Assembly: GCA_040754395.1 (NCBI GenBank)
Contig: JBFMCL010000002.1
Location: forward strand, 124,001 to 188,000
Direction: 5' to 3'
Length of the DNA stretch: 64,000 nt
Source: Nitrospirota bacterium
GTDB taxonomy: Bacteria; Nitrospirota; Thermodesulfovibrionia; Thermodesulfovibrionales; SM23-35
This document shows, piece by piece, positions 1-9,403 of the stretch. Every line of letters starts with the position of its first letter. Positions within the stretch are counted from its first letter, which is position 1. Below the pieces are notes generated by a model, which was not told the DNA's origin, did not search any database, and saw only the letters and a list, made by a program, of their open reading frames with translations. Made by a program: the position numbers and the translations under genes.

Positions 1-23
1 TAAACGAAGGCAGTCTTTTTCAT
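1..23 (-). CDS. possible start of a further gene (cut by window edge)
   Basis: An ATG at 23-21 on the minus strand opens a frame reading MKKTAFV before the window ends. It begins 3 bases after the stop of the SspB-like gene, which fits an operon continuation. No strong ribosome binding site is visible and only seven codons can be read, so this is a guess. Confidence 0.25.
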
Positions 24-26
24 CAG

Positions 27-461
27 TCACTTCTTCTGCTTCTTGAAACTGTCAAGAGAAATGATCTTCCTTTCGGATCCCCTTCCCTCCTTAACAATAC
101 CGGGAGACACGGGATCATGCCAGGATTCCCCCTCCTCCAGAAAATCCCACCTGTCCAGTTTCACCCTTGCATCCGGAGAAAAAACTGCCACAATATCATC
201 AGCGTGAATAAAACACTTTTCCGGCTTGTTATTGACACCAAACCCCAGCGTCGCCATAATGCTTCCGTCTTCCAGCCACTGGAGTTCTTTGTGATTCCTC
301 TGATTGAATACAAGGACAAGACCCTTTTTTTTCTCCTCCTCAGTAAATCCCCTCCCTCCGATTCGTGAGTTATCGGAATACCGGATGACGATATACACCA
401 GCCCGTAATCATTCAGCAGGTCATAGAACAAATTCTGCAGATACCGCACTTGGTTTTTCAT
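27..461 (-). CDS. SspB-like ClpXP adaptor protein
   Basis: This 144-residue protein resembles stringent starvation protein B, an adaptor that hands ssrA-tagged and other substrates to the ClpXP protease. The N-terminal helix (residues 1-20) is followed by beta-rich segments. A central stretch ending FIHADDIVAVFSPDA (about residues 84-98) matches the SspB core pattern in which a small barrel ends at a 'ΦhΦddIvaiy' strand. A charged linker and a basic tail (IISLDSFKKQKK) could be the flexible ClpX-binding tail of the family. It lies about 180 bases downstream of ftsZ on the same strand, separated by a G-rich hairpin. Family assignment is from recalled sequence pattern only; the fold call is reasonable, the exact function is inferred. 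Confidence 0.6.
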   Translation of the reverse strand: MKNQVRYLQNLFYDLLNDYGLVYIVIRYSDNSRIGGRGFTEEEKKKGLVLVFNQRNHKELQWLEDGSIMATLGFGVNNKPEKCFIHADDIVAVFSPDARVKLDRWDFLEEGESWHDPVSPGIVKEGRGSERKIISLDSFKKQKK

Positions 462-594
462 ATCTCTTATCTTATCTCACATCATGCAAAAATGAAACAC
501 CGGAAGGCATGGAGACTGCCCCGTTCAAATTCTCCCGCGATGCATATGTGAAAACACCGTGCACTTTATTTTCTGGAGCGGTATATGTGAAAAT

Positions 595-640
595 GGGGGG
601 GGGGAGGGGCTTCCGGGGGGGGAAGCCCCTCGTGGGAGGG
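595..640 (-). terminator. G/C-rich hairpin after ftsZ; possible terminator or G-quadruplex
   Basis: A perfect 10-base inverted repeat (605-614 with 621-630, loop of six G) starts 15 bases after the ftsZ stop. On the transcribed minus strand it is followed by ten C and then ATTTTC, not by a U-tract, so it is not a standard intrinsic terminator. On the plus strand the segment has G-runs of 10, 4, 8, 3 and 3, which could form a G-quadruplex. It may end or attenuate the dcw transcript before the SspB-like gene. Confidence 0.5.
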
Positions 641-644
641 AAAA

Positions 645-1808
645 CTAAAGCTCCTTTTGGGGCTGGGGTGCTTTTCTCAGAAAAGTCGGCACATCCATAT
701 GATCCTCATACGACATGATCTCTGTCGGAACCGTTTCAACGCCATACTCGAATTTAAGGCTCTTTGACAAAACCCTCTCGGAACCCCTGAAATTCACGGG
801 CTGCCTGAGGGGGCTCCACTTCCTTATCTGGGGCAGATCCACTTTCTCTTTCTGCTCGTTGAATCCTGTTGCGATGACGGTAACCCTTACCTCATCGTCA
901 ATGTCTGCATCAATCACCGCACCGAATATCAGGTGGACGTCCTCGTGTGCGGAATCGTAAACATAGGAAATCGCTTCCTGCACCCCGTTGAGCGACAGTT
1001 CAAGTCCACCGGTGATATTCACAAGAATGCCTGTTGAGCCTTCAATGGATGACTCTTCGAGCAGCGGGTTTGATATCGCCTTTCTGGCCGCATCGATTGC
1101 TCCGGTTTCGCCTCTGCCCGTGCCGGAGCCCATGACCCCCCTGCCCTTATCCTGAATGATCGTTCTGACATCGGCAAAATCAACATTAATAAGGCCGGGG
1201 ATCAGGATAATGTCGGATATTCCCTGAACTGCCTGCTTCAGGACATCGTTCGCAACAGCAAAGGATTTCAGAAGAGGTGTTCCCTTCTCCACGACAAGCC
1301 CGATCTTGTCGTTCGGAATGACAATTATCGTATCGACATTTTTCTTCAGTTCCTTTATGCCTTCCTCGGCATTCGCATACCTGATCTTCCCCTCATAGAA
1401 AAACGGCTTTGTGATTACCGCGACGGTTATGGCTCCGAGTTCTTTTGCGATCCCCGCGATCACAGGACCTGCGCCGGTCCCTGTGCCGCCTCCCATTCCC
1501 GCGGTAATGAATACCATATCCGATCCCTCAAGGCTTTCTGCAATCATTGCGCTGTCCTCGAGCGCCGCGTCTCTCCCGATCTGAGGATTTGAGCCGGCAC
1601 CAAGTCCTCTGGTGAGACCGTCACCGATCTGCACCTTAATGGGGGCAAGAGATGTTTCCAGGGCCTGCATGTCCGTGTTTATCGCAATGAACTCAACACC
1701 GTGGAGGTTCGATGCAATCATGTTATTGATCGCATTGCCTCCGGCTCCTCCTACACCAACAACTTTTATTTTTGCCTGCTGACCCCTTACTTCTTCGATT
1801 TCGAACAT
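645..1808 (-). CDS. ftsZ: cell division protein FtsZ
   Basis: FtsZ is the tubulin-like GTPase that polymerises into the division ring at mid-cell. The 387-residue protein has the usual length. The N-terminal GTPase domain shows the nucleotide-binding loop VGGAGGNA (residues 18-25) and the tubulin signature GGGTGTGAG (near residue 105). The T7-type NNDK-like region and C-terminal domain follow. The conserved C-terminal peptide is present as DVPTFLRK near residues 372-379; it is the docking site for FtsA and other partners. It is the last core gene of the dcw cluster, 22 bases after ftsA on the same strand. The start ATG at 1808 has an AGGAGG-like site just upstream (GGAGGGG). Confidence 0.98.
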   Translation of the reverse strand: MFEIEEVRGQQAKIKVVGVGGAGGNAINNMIASNLHGVEFIAINTDMQALETSLAPIKVQIGDGLTRGLGAGSNPQIGRDAALEDSAMIAESLEGSDMVFITAGMGGGTGTGAGPVIAGIAKELGAITVAVITKPFFYEGKIRYANAEEGIKELKKNVDTIIVIPNDKIGLVVEKGTPLLKSFAVANDVLKQAVQGISDIILIPGLINVDFADVRTIIQDKGRGVMGSGTGRGETGAIDAARKAISNPLLEESSIEGSTGILVNITGGLELSLNGVQEAISYVYDSAHEDVHLIFGAVIDADIDDEVRVTVIATGFNEQKEKVDLPQIRKWSPLRQPVNFRGSERVLSKSLKFEYGVETVPTEIMSYEDHMDVPTFLRKAPQPQKEL

Positions 1809-1830
1809 AGTAAACCCCTCCTTTATTTTT

Positions 1831-3054
1831 CTATCTGAAAATACCTGTAACCCAATCTCTCATTTTTCCGAAGACCCCTGTTAGCGAATCAGAATACGCA
1901 CCGTTGCCTGAATCTGCCTGAAAACCGTACAGCACAAGACCCGCTCCTGTTGCATACATCGGATTGCCGCTCACCTCATGACATCCTGCAATGCCGATGG
2001 GAAGACCGATTCGGACCGGCAGCGCCAGGCTCGCCTCTGCCATCCTTTCGATTCCCTGAAGAAGCGATCCTCCTCCGGTAAGCACGACACCTGTCGCTGC
2101 AATGTCATATCCGCCGCATGCAAGGAGTTCTTTTTGCACCAGACCGAGCAACTCTTCAGTCCTCGGCTGAATAATCTCCGTAAGATGCCGCCTGAGTATT
2201 GTGCGGCTCTGTCCCGCCTGCACAATGTCGATTTCTTCAAGATCATCATCCATAGTGATGCGTGCAGAACCAAAAGTTCTCTTGATCCTTTCTGCCTCTG
2301 TCACGGATACTCTGAGACCCACCGCAACATCGTTCGTAAAATGGTTTCCGCCGACAGCGAGGACCGATGAATGCCTCAGCCATCCGTCCTTATAGATCCC
2401 GATATCGGTCGTGCCTCCCCCGATATCCACAACCGCCACACCAAGCTCCTTTTCGTCTTCAGTCAGTATGGCTTCTGCTGAAGCGAGCGGCTCAAAAATC
2501 ACGTCAATAACCTCGACTCCTGCTCTTCTGCAGCACTTCAGGAGGTTCTGCACAGATGTGACAGCCCCGGTAATAATATAGACATGTGCTTCAAGCCTTA
2601 CTCCCGCCATCCCGATCGGATCCCTTATCCCGTTCTGTCCGTCGAGGATATACCCTGTCGGGATCACATGGAGCACCTCCCTGTCAAGCGGCACGTATAC
2701 CGCCTTTGCTGAATCGATCGCACGGGCAATATCCACGTGGGTAACTTCCCTGCCTCTTACTCCGACTGCACCGTAGCTGTTGAACCCTTTGATATGACCC
2801 CCTGAAATGCCGATATTCACTGCGTGTATTTCAACCCCTGTGGTCTCTTCGACTTTTTGAAGAGCATTTTTGATTGAGTCGACCGTTGCCTCGATATCCA
2901 CGACAACCCCTTTCCTGAGGCCTGTCGAAGGAGACATGCTGACACCCCTGAACTCGAGTTCCCTGTTCACTACCTCTCCTACAACAACACAGATTTTGGT
3001 GGTACCGATATCGAGCCCAACGATAATATTTCCGGGAGAAGACCGGGGCATCAT
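1831..3054 (-). CDS. ftsA: cell division protein FtsA
   Basis: FtsA is an actin-fold ATPase that anchors FtsZ filaments to the membrane. The protein has 407 residues. The phosphate-1 motif GLDIGTTKICVVVGE lies at residues 13-27, the SHS2 insert follows, and the second phosphate motif VVDIGGGTTDIGIY lies near residues 208-221. The adenosine motif LTGGGSLLQGI is near residue 325. The C-terminus ends with MRDWVTGIFR, a short amphipathic helix as expected for the membrane targeting sequence. The start ATG at 3054 overlaps the ftsQ stop (ATGA); a second ATG directly follows. Gene order ftsQ-ftsA-ftsZ is standard. Confidence 0.97.
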   Translation of the reverse strand: MMPRSSPGNIIVGLDIGTTKICVVVGEVVNRELEFRGVSMSPSTGLRKGVVVDIEATVDSIKNALQKVEETTGVEIHAVNIGISGGHIKGFNSYGAVGVRGREVTHVDIARAIDSAKAVYVPLDREVLHVIPTGYILDGQNGIRDPIGMAGVRLEAHVYIITGAVTSVQNLLKCCRRAGVEVIDVIFEPLASAEAILTEDEKELGVAVVDIGGGTTDIGIYKDGWLRHSSVLAVGGNHFTNDVAVGLRVSVTEAERIKRTFGSARITMDDDLEEIDIVQAGQSRTILRRHLTEIIQPRTEELLGLVQKELLACGGYDIAATGVVLTGGGSLLQGIERMAEASLALPVRIGLPIGIAGCHEVSGNPMYATGAGLVLYGFQADSGNGAYSDSLTGVFGKMRDWVTGIFR

Positions 3055-3815
3055 TCCATCACCTTTTCTGTCACAGGTTTTACAATCGCCTTCTTTTCAA
3101 ACCGCAGATCGATATAATCGACAAGCAGTCCCATCTCCTTGATATCTTCCTCTATCTGAAGGAGCCTTTCGAGCTTCTCTTCATACCCTCCGGCTCCCAG
3201 CTTGAAATACGTCCCATCCATCGAAAGGCCGATTTCCTCCTGTTTGTGCGCAATCACCTCAATATGATCCCGATCTGCAGACAACCCCCTGCCGTGCATC
3301 AGTCTGACAAGCTTCATTGCTTCTGAAAAGCCCGCTTTGTTTTTCTGCGGATCACCGGCAATAATTGGCAGGAACGGGACAGAACCATCGCCGAGTTCAT
3401 CCAGAACGTCTCCATTCTCATCAATCAGATAAAGATGGTCGCACATATCGAGTAGTGCAAATGGTTCCGATTCTCTTATATCCATGGTTAAAGTATCTGG
3501 GAACTCCCTTCGCAGGCTTACGGTTTTTATCCAGGGCGATCTGAGCAGTTGCCCGGTGATTTTATCCGCCGGCACAAGCACCAGACTGTCATTCATCTGC
3601 ACATCAATCAGTGCCCGCAGCTCATCATCTGCGAGGTGCCTGTTTCCTGTGAATTTGAAATATTTGACCGGGAAAAGGGAATTCGCAGGATATGCATAAA
3701 TAATGGCAGAAAGGAGGATCGCTGCGGCGATGATGGATGCAAGCGCCGCGGTATTCCTTCCCAAGCGCACCATGCCCAACCATCCCTTGCCCCTTTTGAA
3801 TCTATTTGCTTTCAT
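3051..3815 (-). CDS. ftsQ: cell division protein FtsQ
   Basis: FtsQ (DivIB) is a bitopic membrane protein that links early and late divisome proteins. A short basic N-terminus ([14 protein letters not shown]) is followed by one membrane helix (about residues 23-45). Next come a POTRA domain starting [19 protein letters not shown] and the FtsQ beta domain. I chose ATG at 3815 because it has an AGGGGTG site 4-8 bases upstream and overlaps the ddl stop by 14 bases, as elsewhere in this operon. An earlier in-frame start at 3878 would overlap ddl by 77 bases and adds an unlikely leader. The protein is 254 residues, normal for the family. Confidence 0.92.
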   Translation of the reverse strand: MKANRFKRGKGWLGMVRLGRNTAALASIIAAAILLSAIIYAYPANSLFPVKYFKFTGNRHLADDELRALIDVQMNDSLVLVPADKITGQLLRSPWIKTVSLRREFPDTLTMDIRESEPFALLDMCDHLYLIDENGDVLDELGDGSVPFLPIIAGDPQKNKAGFSEAMKLVRLMHGRGLSADRDHIEVIAHKQEEIGLSMDGTYFKLGAGGYEEKLERLLQIEEDIKEMGLLVDYIDLRFEKKAIVKPVTEKVME

Positions 3816-4713
3816 GGATAACACCCCTGAGTATCTCTTCAACAAAACCCGGGAAGTCGAATCCTGCGAATCCGGCAATTTTCGGCAGCAGACTCGTTTC
3901 GGTCATGCCGGGGATTGTATTCACCTCAAGCACATACGGGTTCCCCTGTGTATCGATTCTGAGGTCAACCCTTGTGGCACCTCTGCATCCAAGCGACACA
4001 TGCGCCGCGAGTGCTGCCACCTGTGCCTTTTCGTATACCCTGATGTCCAGTTCAGGAGGGAGTATATACTCCGTAAGACCGGCCGTGTATTTCGCTTCAT
4101 AGCTGTAGAATTCGAGCGAGGGCCTTACCTCAACCCCGCCCAGCACACGGTTATTGAGAATCCCTATATGGACTTCCTGTCCCTCTATATACTTCTCCAG
4201 AAGCGCCCTTTCTCCATATACGAAGGCCTTCTCCAATGCATTGTCCAGGCCCGCTTCCTTCCTTACGATGTTGACTCCCACACTCGATCCTTCTGCTGCA
4301 GGCTTCACAACCCACGGCAATCCGAATCCTACATCTTCTTTCCCCTGCCCCCGGCAAAACATCACAAAGGGCGGCACCGGAATATCATGAGAGAGAAATA
4401 TTTTTTTCGATGCTTCCTTGTCCATCGAAAGGGCGGAGGCAAGAACGCCGGACCCTGTATACGGAATCCCGAGCACTTCAAGCATTCCCTGTATTGAACC
4501 GTCTTCTCCGCAGCCTCCGTGGAGGGCGAGAAACGCCAGTTCTATCCCTTCTCTTTCCAGCACAGTGCAGACATCCGGACCAACGTCTATGGAAACCGCG
4601 TGATACCCCAATGCCTTCAGGGCGGCATGGATAGCCTTTCCGCTTCTGAGGGAGACCTCCCGCTCAGACGAGGTACCACCCATCAGCACACCTATTTTTC
4701 TATTCGTTAACAC
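3802..4713 (-). CDS. ddl: D-alanine--D-alanine ligase
   Basis: Ddl joins two D-alanines with ATP to make the dipeptide that MurF adds to the peptidoglycan precursor. The sequence has the ATP-grasp layout: N-terminal [18 protein letters not shown], a central P-loop-like lid with [11 protein letters not shown], and the C-terminal metal site [23 protein letters not shown], where the E and N ligands are present. I prefer the GTG at 4713, preceded by GGGAGGG, over the TTG at 4728, which has a weaker GGAG site. Either start overlaps the end of murB. Its position between murB and ftsQ matches many Gram-negative dcw clusters. Confidence 0.95.
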   Translation of the reverse strand: MLTNRKIGVLMGGTSSEREVSLRSGKAIHAALKALGYHAVSIDVGPDVCTVLEREGIELAFLALHGGCGEDGSIQGMLEVLGIPYTGSGVLASALSMDKEASKKIFLSHDIPVPPFVMFCRGQGKEDVGFGLPWVVKPAAEGSSVGVNIVRKEAGLDNALEKAFVYGERALLEKYIEGQEVHIGILNNRVLGGVEVRPSLEFYSYEAKYTAGLTEYILPPELDIRVYEKAQVAALAAHVSLGCRGATRVDLRIDTQGNPYVLEVNTIPGMTETSLLPKIAGFAGFDFPGFVEEILRGVIHESK

Positions 4714-5644
4714 TATCCCTCCCGACAATTCTTATCTCCGGTTCAAGGATCACGTGAAACTTTTCCCTTACCCTGCGCGCAACCTCTTTCATCAGAGCGA
4801 TAAAATCAGAGGCAGTTGCCTTCCCTTTATTTATGAAAAAATTTGCATGGAGTGTGCTGACCTCTGCGTCTCCTATCCTCATGCCCTTGCATTCTATTTC
4901 ATCAATAAGCTTTCCCGCAGCAAGACCGGGGGGATTTTTGAATACGCATCCTGCTGACGGCTCCCAGATTGGCTGCGTTTCCCGCTTGATTCTCAGGAAA
5001 GCCTCAACCCTCGACGCCACGTCCTCCCTGCTGTCCTTCCTGAGCTGCATCTCGGCGTTGATCAGCAGTTCCCTGGGCAGGATTCCTGAACTGCGGTATC
5101 CGAAACGCATGTCTTTTTTGTGCACTCTCTTTACGTTCCCTTCAGTGTCCATGATCTCAACAGCAATCAGCACGTCCTTTATTTCCTGGCCGAAGGCGCC
5201 CGCGTTTCCGCAGATCGCCCCGCCGACAGTCCCAGGGATGCCCGCAAGGCCTTCCATACCTGAATATCCTTTTTCCTGTGCATAACGGACAAGTGACTGG
5301 AGAAGGGTGCCGGCTGCAACAGACAGATTTACCCATTCGGAGTCTTCCGATAGCGTGTCGATTTTTTTCAGGGATCTGAAGGAAATGACCGCGCCTTCGA
5401 TGCCCCCGTCCCTTACCAGAATATTCGTCCCGCCTCCCAATGCAAATACAGGGATATGATTTCTTGCCAAGTGTGCATGCAGCCGATTCAGCGAGAGGAT
5501 ATCCCGGGGTATCGTAAAAATGTCCGCAGGCCCTCCGATCTTCAGGGATGTATGGTTTCTCATCGGTTCCGTGAATCTCACTTCTCCGTCAAAAATATCT
5601 CCGGATAAGATTTCTTTCATATGCGGGTGTTTCAAGCTATTCAT
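4700..5644 (-). CDS. murB: UDP-N-acetylenolpyruvoylglucosamine reductase (MurB)
   Basis: MurB reduces UDP-GlcNAc-enolpyruvate to UDP-MurNAc with NADPH and FAD in the cytoplasm. The FAD-binding part shows [12 protein letters not shown] (about residues 30-41) and [16 protein letters not shown], then [19 protein letters not shown]. The catalytic region has YRSSGI and the C-terminal [14 protein letters not shown]. The missing extra tyrosine loop suggests a type II enzyme, which is an inference. The start at 5644 forms an ATGA overlap with the murC stop; the longer frame from 5698 adds a leader unlike the family. The protein has 314 residues. Confidence 0.96.
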   Translation of the reverse strand: MNSLKHPHMKEILSGDIFDGEVRFTEPMRNHTSLKIGGPADIFTIPRDILSLNRLHAHLARNHIPVFALGGGTNILVRDGGIEGAVISFRSLKKIDTLSEDSEWVNLSVAAGTLLQSLVRYAQEKGYSGMEGLAGIPGTVGGAICGNAGAFGQEIKDVLIAVEIMDTEGNVKRVHKKDMRFGYRSSGILPRELLINAEMQLRKDSREDVASRVEAFLRIKRETQPIWEPSAGCVFKNPPGLAAGKLIDEIECKGMRIGDAEVSTLHANFFINKGKATASDFIALMKEVARRVREKFHVILEPEIRIVGRDSVNE

Positions 5645-7044
5645 TTTATGCTGTTCCCCTGGCCCAGCCTTTCGAGCATCTCCTCTCCCAGCTTCCATAC
5701 ATTGCCTGCTCCCAGGGTAAGCACGATATCTCCTTCCCTGCTGGTTTCGACAATATAATCCACAGCTTCACCGTGGTCCGGAAGGTACACTGCATTCTCA
5801 TTCCCTGCGCCCCGAATGCGTTGTGCCAGTATCTCCGCATTCACCCCTTCAACCGGGCTCTCTCCTGCCGCATAAATGTCGAGAACCACGAGCAGATCCG
5901 CGTCAGCAAATGAGACAGAAAAATCGTCGAAAAGATCCCGAGTCCTTGTGTACCGGTGAGGCTGAAAAAGGACCAGCAGCCGGCCGGTCTTCTGGCCTGC
6001 CAGTTCCAGCCCTTCTTTCACTGCCTTCAGGGTTGCCAGTATTTCCGCAGGGTGATGGCCGTAGTCGTCATATACTTTGATGCCGGCGACCTCTCCCTTG
6101 AATTCCATTCTTCTCTGTATACCGCTGAATTCCCTCAGTGCATCCTTCACAATTTGCGGCTCCATCTTGAGAATCAGCGCGACCCCTATAGAAGCCAGGC
6201 TATTCAGCACATTGTGGACTCCAGGGATCGGAAGCTCAAATACCCCGATATTCCTTCCCTTGTACACCGCCTCAAAGCTAACTGACATGAACCCTTTTCT
6301 GATGTTCTCGGCATACAGATGCGCATTCTGGGTAAGTCCGTAGGTGACATATCTTCTGTGCACCGAGGGAAGGAGTGAACGCAGATGTGCATTTTCTATG
6401 CATACAACTGTTGTACCGTAAAACGGGACCTTATTCATAAAGGACAAAAAAGCCTCTTTCAATGAATCTATGGTCTTGAAAAAATCCATGTGTTCCCTGT
6501 CGATATTGGTGACAACCCCGATAGTCGGGGAAAGTTTCAGAAAAGAACCGTCACTCTCATCCGCTTCTGCCACGAGAAAAGCTCCCTGGCCCAGCCTTGC
6601 ATTGCTCCCGGTTGCTTTCAGACGTCCGCCTATGACCACTGTAGGATCAAGGCCGCCATAGGCGAAGATAGTCGAAATCAGGGAGGTTGTTGTTGTCTTC
6701 CCATGGGCACCTGCAACAAGCACGCTGTACTTCAGCCGCGCAAGTTCGGCGAGCATCTCTGCACGGGGGATCACCGGTATTGACTTGCGTTTTGCCTCAA
6801 TCACCTCGGGATTACTGCCCGCAACCGCCGAAGATATGACAAGAACATGGGCGTCATCTATGTTTTCCGCATAATGGCCGATATACACCTTAATCCCCAG
6901 TGTCCTCAGTTTTTTCGTCGTCTCAGAATCCCTGAGGTCTGAACCGGTAACCGTATATCCCAGGTTATGGAGGACTTCGGCGATACCTGACATCCCGATA
7001 CCCCCGATACCGACAAAATGTATTACCCTGTATCTCTCAAACAT
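5641..7044 (-). CDS. murC: UDP-N-acetylmuramate--L-alanine ligase (MurC)
   Basis: MurC adds L-alanine to UDP-MurNAc, the first step of stem peptide synthesis. The N-terminal Rossmann part begins MFERYRVIHFVGIGGIGMSG. The Mur ligase P-loop is present as AGAHGKTTTT (near residue 110), and the central domain shows EADESDGSF. The C-terminal domain has YDDYGHHPAEI and FQPHRYTRT, both typical of MurC. I chose ATG at 7044, which overlaps the murG stop by 8 bases; an upstream start at 7152 would add 36 residues lying inside murG. The protein is 467 residues. Confidence 0.97.
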   Translation of the reverse strand: MFERYRVIHFVGIGGIGMSGIAEVLHNLGYTVTGSDLRDSETTKKLRTLGIKVYIGHYAENIDDAHVLVISSAVAGSNPEVIEAKRKSIPVIPRAEMLAELARLKYSVLVAGAHGKTTTTSLISTIFAYGGLDPTVVIGGRLKATGSNARLGQGAFLVAEADESDGSFLKLSPTIGVVTNIDREHMDFFKTIDSLKEAFLSFMNKVPFYGTTVVCIENAHLRSLLPSVHRRYVTYGLTQNAHLYAENIRKGFMSVSFEAVYKGRNIGVFELPIPGVHNVLNSLASIGVALILKMEPQIVKDALREFSGIQRRMEFKGEVAGIKVYDDYGHHPAEILATLKAVKEGLELAGQKTGRLLVLFQPHRYTRTRDLFDDFSVSFADADLLVVLDIYAAGESPVEGVNAEILAQRIRGAGNENAVYLPDHGEAVDYIVETSREGDIVLTLGAGNVWKLGEEMLERLGQGNSIK

Positions 7045-8179
7045 TGTCTGTCCTGTTCTTTGGGATGCTGCCCGTTCCACCTGACTGCTGCCTAATAAGG
7101 CTCGTCGCAATATCAACAACCCTCTGGCACGCATCCGGTCTTCCGACAGCACTGCTGTTCCGCTGCATTTCAGTCCTCAGGGCCTGATTCATATATAATT
7201 CCTTGATGGTTCTGGCAAGGATCTCGCCGTTCAGCTCGCGGTCCAGGATCATCCTTGCCGCTCCCATTTCACGCAGCTTTCTTGCATTCAGTTCCTGGTG
7301 GTTTCCTGCAGCATGCGGATAAGGAATCAGAATCGCCGGTTTGCCCAGTGCGGTCAGTTCTGCAAGTGTTGTTGCCCCGGAGCGTGAGATAACGATGTCC
7401 GCTACAGCGTACGCCTCACCCATCTGATAGATAAACGGCGTTATCGTACCTTTGAATTCCCTCTTTCTGTAAGCTTCCCTGATGCCTTCATAATCTTTCA
7501 CCCCGGTCTGATGGAGGAACTGGATTTTGTCTTTGAGGTCAAGCAGGTGATTCAGGGCATCTATCATGGCAGTGTTGATACGCTTCGCCCCCGAACTGCC
7601 GCCAAAGGCAAATATGGTAAACCTCCCTTGTTCGAGGGAAAAAAGCCTGTAGGCTGATTCGATGTTTCCCTTCAGCACCTGCATCCTCACCGGGTTCCCT
7701 GTGAGAAATGTTTTTGCCCGCTGAAAAAAGGATATGCTTTCCTGGTATGTGATACAAATTGCGTTTACGAATTTTCCGAGCATCTTATTGGTAAATCCCG
7801 GGACCGAATTCTGTTCAAGGATCATCGTGGGCACCGACATCAGAAAAGCAACCAGCACAACCGCACCGGATGCGTAGCCGCCGACACCGATGACGATATC
7901 GGGCTGGATCTTTCTGATAATCCTGTAGGAATCTGCTACTGAGTAAAAAATTTTTATGCCGGCCCTCATCTTTTTCAGAAACGATACGCCCATTAACCCT
8001 TCCGCCCGTATGAACTTGATGGGATACCCTTCCCTTGGCACCACCCGTGCCTCGATGCCATATTCTGTTCCCGCGAATATCACTTCCGTAGAAGCATCCC
8101 TGTGCCTGATTTCCTCAGCAACTGCCAGACCGGGGAAGAGATGTCCCCCTGTCCCGCCGCCTGCGATGATTACCCTCAT
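7037..8179 (-). CDS. murG: UDP-GlcNAc:lipid I N-acetylglucosaminyltransferase (MurG)
   Basis: MurG adds GlcNAc to lipid I at the inner face of the membrane, making lipid II. This GT-B enzyme of 380 residues begins MRVIIAGGGTGGHLFPGLAVA, with the G-loop used for the lipid-linked acceptor. The second G-loop FGGSSGAKRIN and the donor site SRSGATTLAEL (near residue 270) are intact, followed by PYPHAAGNHQ. A 45-base gap separates it from ftsW upstream, one of the few real gaps in this operon. The C-terminal tail beyond residue 355 is poorly conserved. Confidence 0.97.
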   Translation of the reverse strand: MRVIIAGGGTGGHLFPGLAVAEEIRHRDASTEVIFAGTEYGIEARVVPREGYPIKFIRAEGLMGVSFLKKMRAGIKIFYSVADSYRIIRKIQPDIVIGVGGYASGAVVLVAFLMSVPTMILEQNSVPGFTNKMLGKFVNAICITYQESISFFQRAKTFLTGNPVRMQVLKGNIESAYRLFSLEQGRFTIFAFGGSSGAKRINTAMIDALNHLLDLKDKIQFLHQTGVKDYEGIREAYRKREFKGTITPFIYQMGEAYAVADIVISRSGATTLAELTALGKPAILIPYPHAAGNHQELNARKLREMGAARMILDRELNGEILARTIKELYMNQALRTEMQRNSSAVGRPDACQRVVDIATSLIRQQSGGTGSIPKNRTDNV

Positions 8180-8224
8180 TGCAATCGCTACCCCGCACCT
8201 TCAGTCTCTTTCGGCTGATCCGCT

Positions 8225-9403
8225 TCAACCTGCAGATGCATCATATTTCCTGTATACATTTCTTCTCGCCTTCCTCCTGACAAGTATTTCCCGGCTGCTT
8301 GTCAGATTCTCCCATTCTTTTTCGCCCTTGGAGATGTTAAGAAGTATCCCTATTGCAGCCATATTCACCAGAAGGGAAGAACCGCCGTAACTGATGAAAG
8401 GAAGAGGCAGCCCCTTTGTCGGCACCAGACCTGTGGCAACCGCAAAGTTGATAAGCGCCTGAAGGGATATCATCAGCGAAAGCCCTGTTGCCAGATAAAA
8501 AACAAAACTGTCCTTTGCTTTATTCGCAACAGATATCCCCTTAATAAACAAAATCATGAAAAACGCGACAATCACCGATACCCCTATGAAGCCGAATTCC
8601 TCCCCGATGATCGAGAAGATAAAATCTGTATGCGATTCCGGGAGATAGGCCAGTTTCTGCTTGGAACTCCCGAGACCTACCCCTGTCAGTCCTCCGCTTC
8701 CGAGGGCAATAAAAGATTGAATAAGCTGAAACCCGCTTCCGAGGGGGTCTTCCCATGGGTTCATAAATGAAGTAATTCTTTTGAGGCGGTAAGGCTCCGT
8801 CGCCAGTTTGATGATAATCGGCACTGCAGGGACCGCAAGATACCCAAAATATCTGAGTTTTGCACCGGAGAGAAAGAGCAATGCGAATGTCAGGAATGCA
8901 AGACTCATCGCCGCGCCGAAATCGGGCTGTTTAAGGATAACCGCCTGGAACAGGATCATGATACCGACCGGTTTTATGAATGATATGAAACTGTCGGTTT
9001 TGTACTCGGGCATTGACATATATCTCGCCATATATATCACCATTGCGAGCTTGGCAATCTCCGAGGGCTGGAATGTCGACGGCCACAGGCGTATCCATCT
9101 TCGTGCGCCTCCTGCGGTCACGCCGATCCCCGGGAGAAAAACAAGAATCAACAGCACAAACGACACTACCAGCAGGGGGAGCGCCATCTTCCGGATGAAT
9201 TGAGGGTTCAGCCTGTATGCGATGACAAGAAAAGTAACCCCTATCATGATCGTAAACATGTGTCGTTTGAAATAATAGAACTCCGTTATCCCTTTCTTCG
9301 CGAGAACCTGAGTGACAATAGAGGTCGAACTGTAAATCATCAGCGCACCGAACCCTACCAGAAAAGCGGTCAGAAGAAGCAGCCACTTGTCATATTTTCC
9401 CAC
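8225..9403 (-). CDS. ftsW: lipid II polymerase FtsW (SEDS family)
   Basis: FtsW is the SEDS-family glycosyltransferase that polymerises lipid II at the septum together with FtsI. The 392-residue protein has about ten hydrophobic helices. The diagnostic loop GVGLGSSKQKLAYLPESHTD lies near residues 232-251, followed by DFIFSIIGEEFGF, and the C-terminal GLPLPFISYGGSSLL motif is intact. The start is a GTG at 9403 that overlaps the murD stop by one base (TAGTG). The neighbours murD and murG are as expected, and ftsI is in the same operon. Confidence 0.96.
   Translation of the reverse strand: MGKYDKWLLLLTAFLVGFGALMIYSSTSIVTQVLAKKGITEFYYFKRHMFTIMIGVTFLVIAYRLNPQFIRKMALPLLVVSFVLLILVFLPGIGVTAGGARRWIRLWPSTFQPSEIAKLAMVIYMARYMSMPEYKTDSFISFIKPVGIMILFQAVILKQPDFGAAMSLAFLTFALLFLSGAKLRYFGYLAVPAVPIIIKLATEPYRLKRITSFMNPWEDPLGSGFQLIQSFIALGSGGLTGVGLGSSKQKLAYLPESHTDFIFSIIGEEFGFIGVSVIVAFFMILFIKGISVANKAKDSFVFYLATGLSLMISLQALINFAVATGLVPTKGLPLPFISYGGSSLLVNMAAIGILLNISKGEKEWENLTSSREILVRRKARRNVYRKYDASAG

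Noticed and set aside
3703-4497. 264-codon plus-strand frame opposite ftsQ and ddl
   Set aside because: Long, but entirely antisense to conserved genes and with a cysteine- and arginine-rich nonsense-like product.
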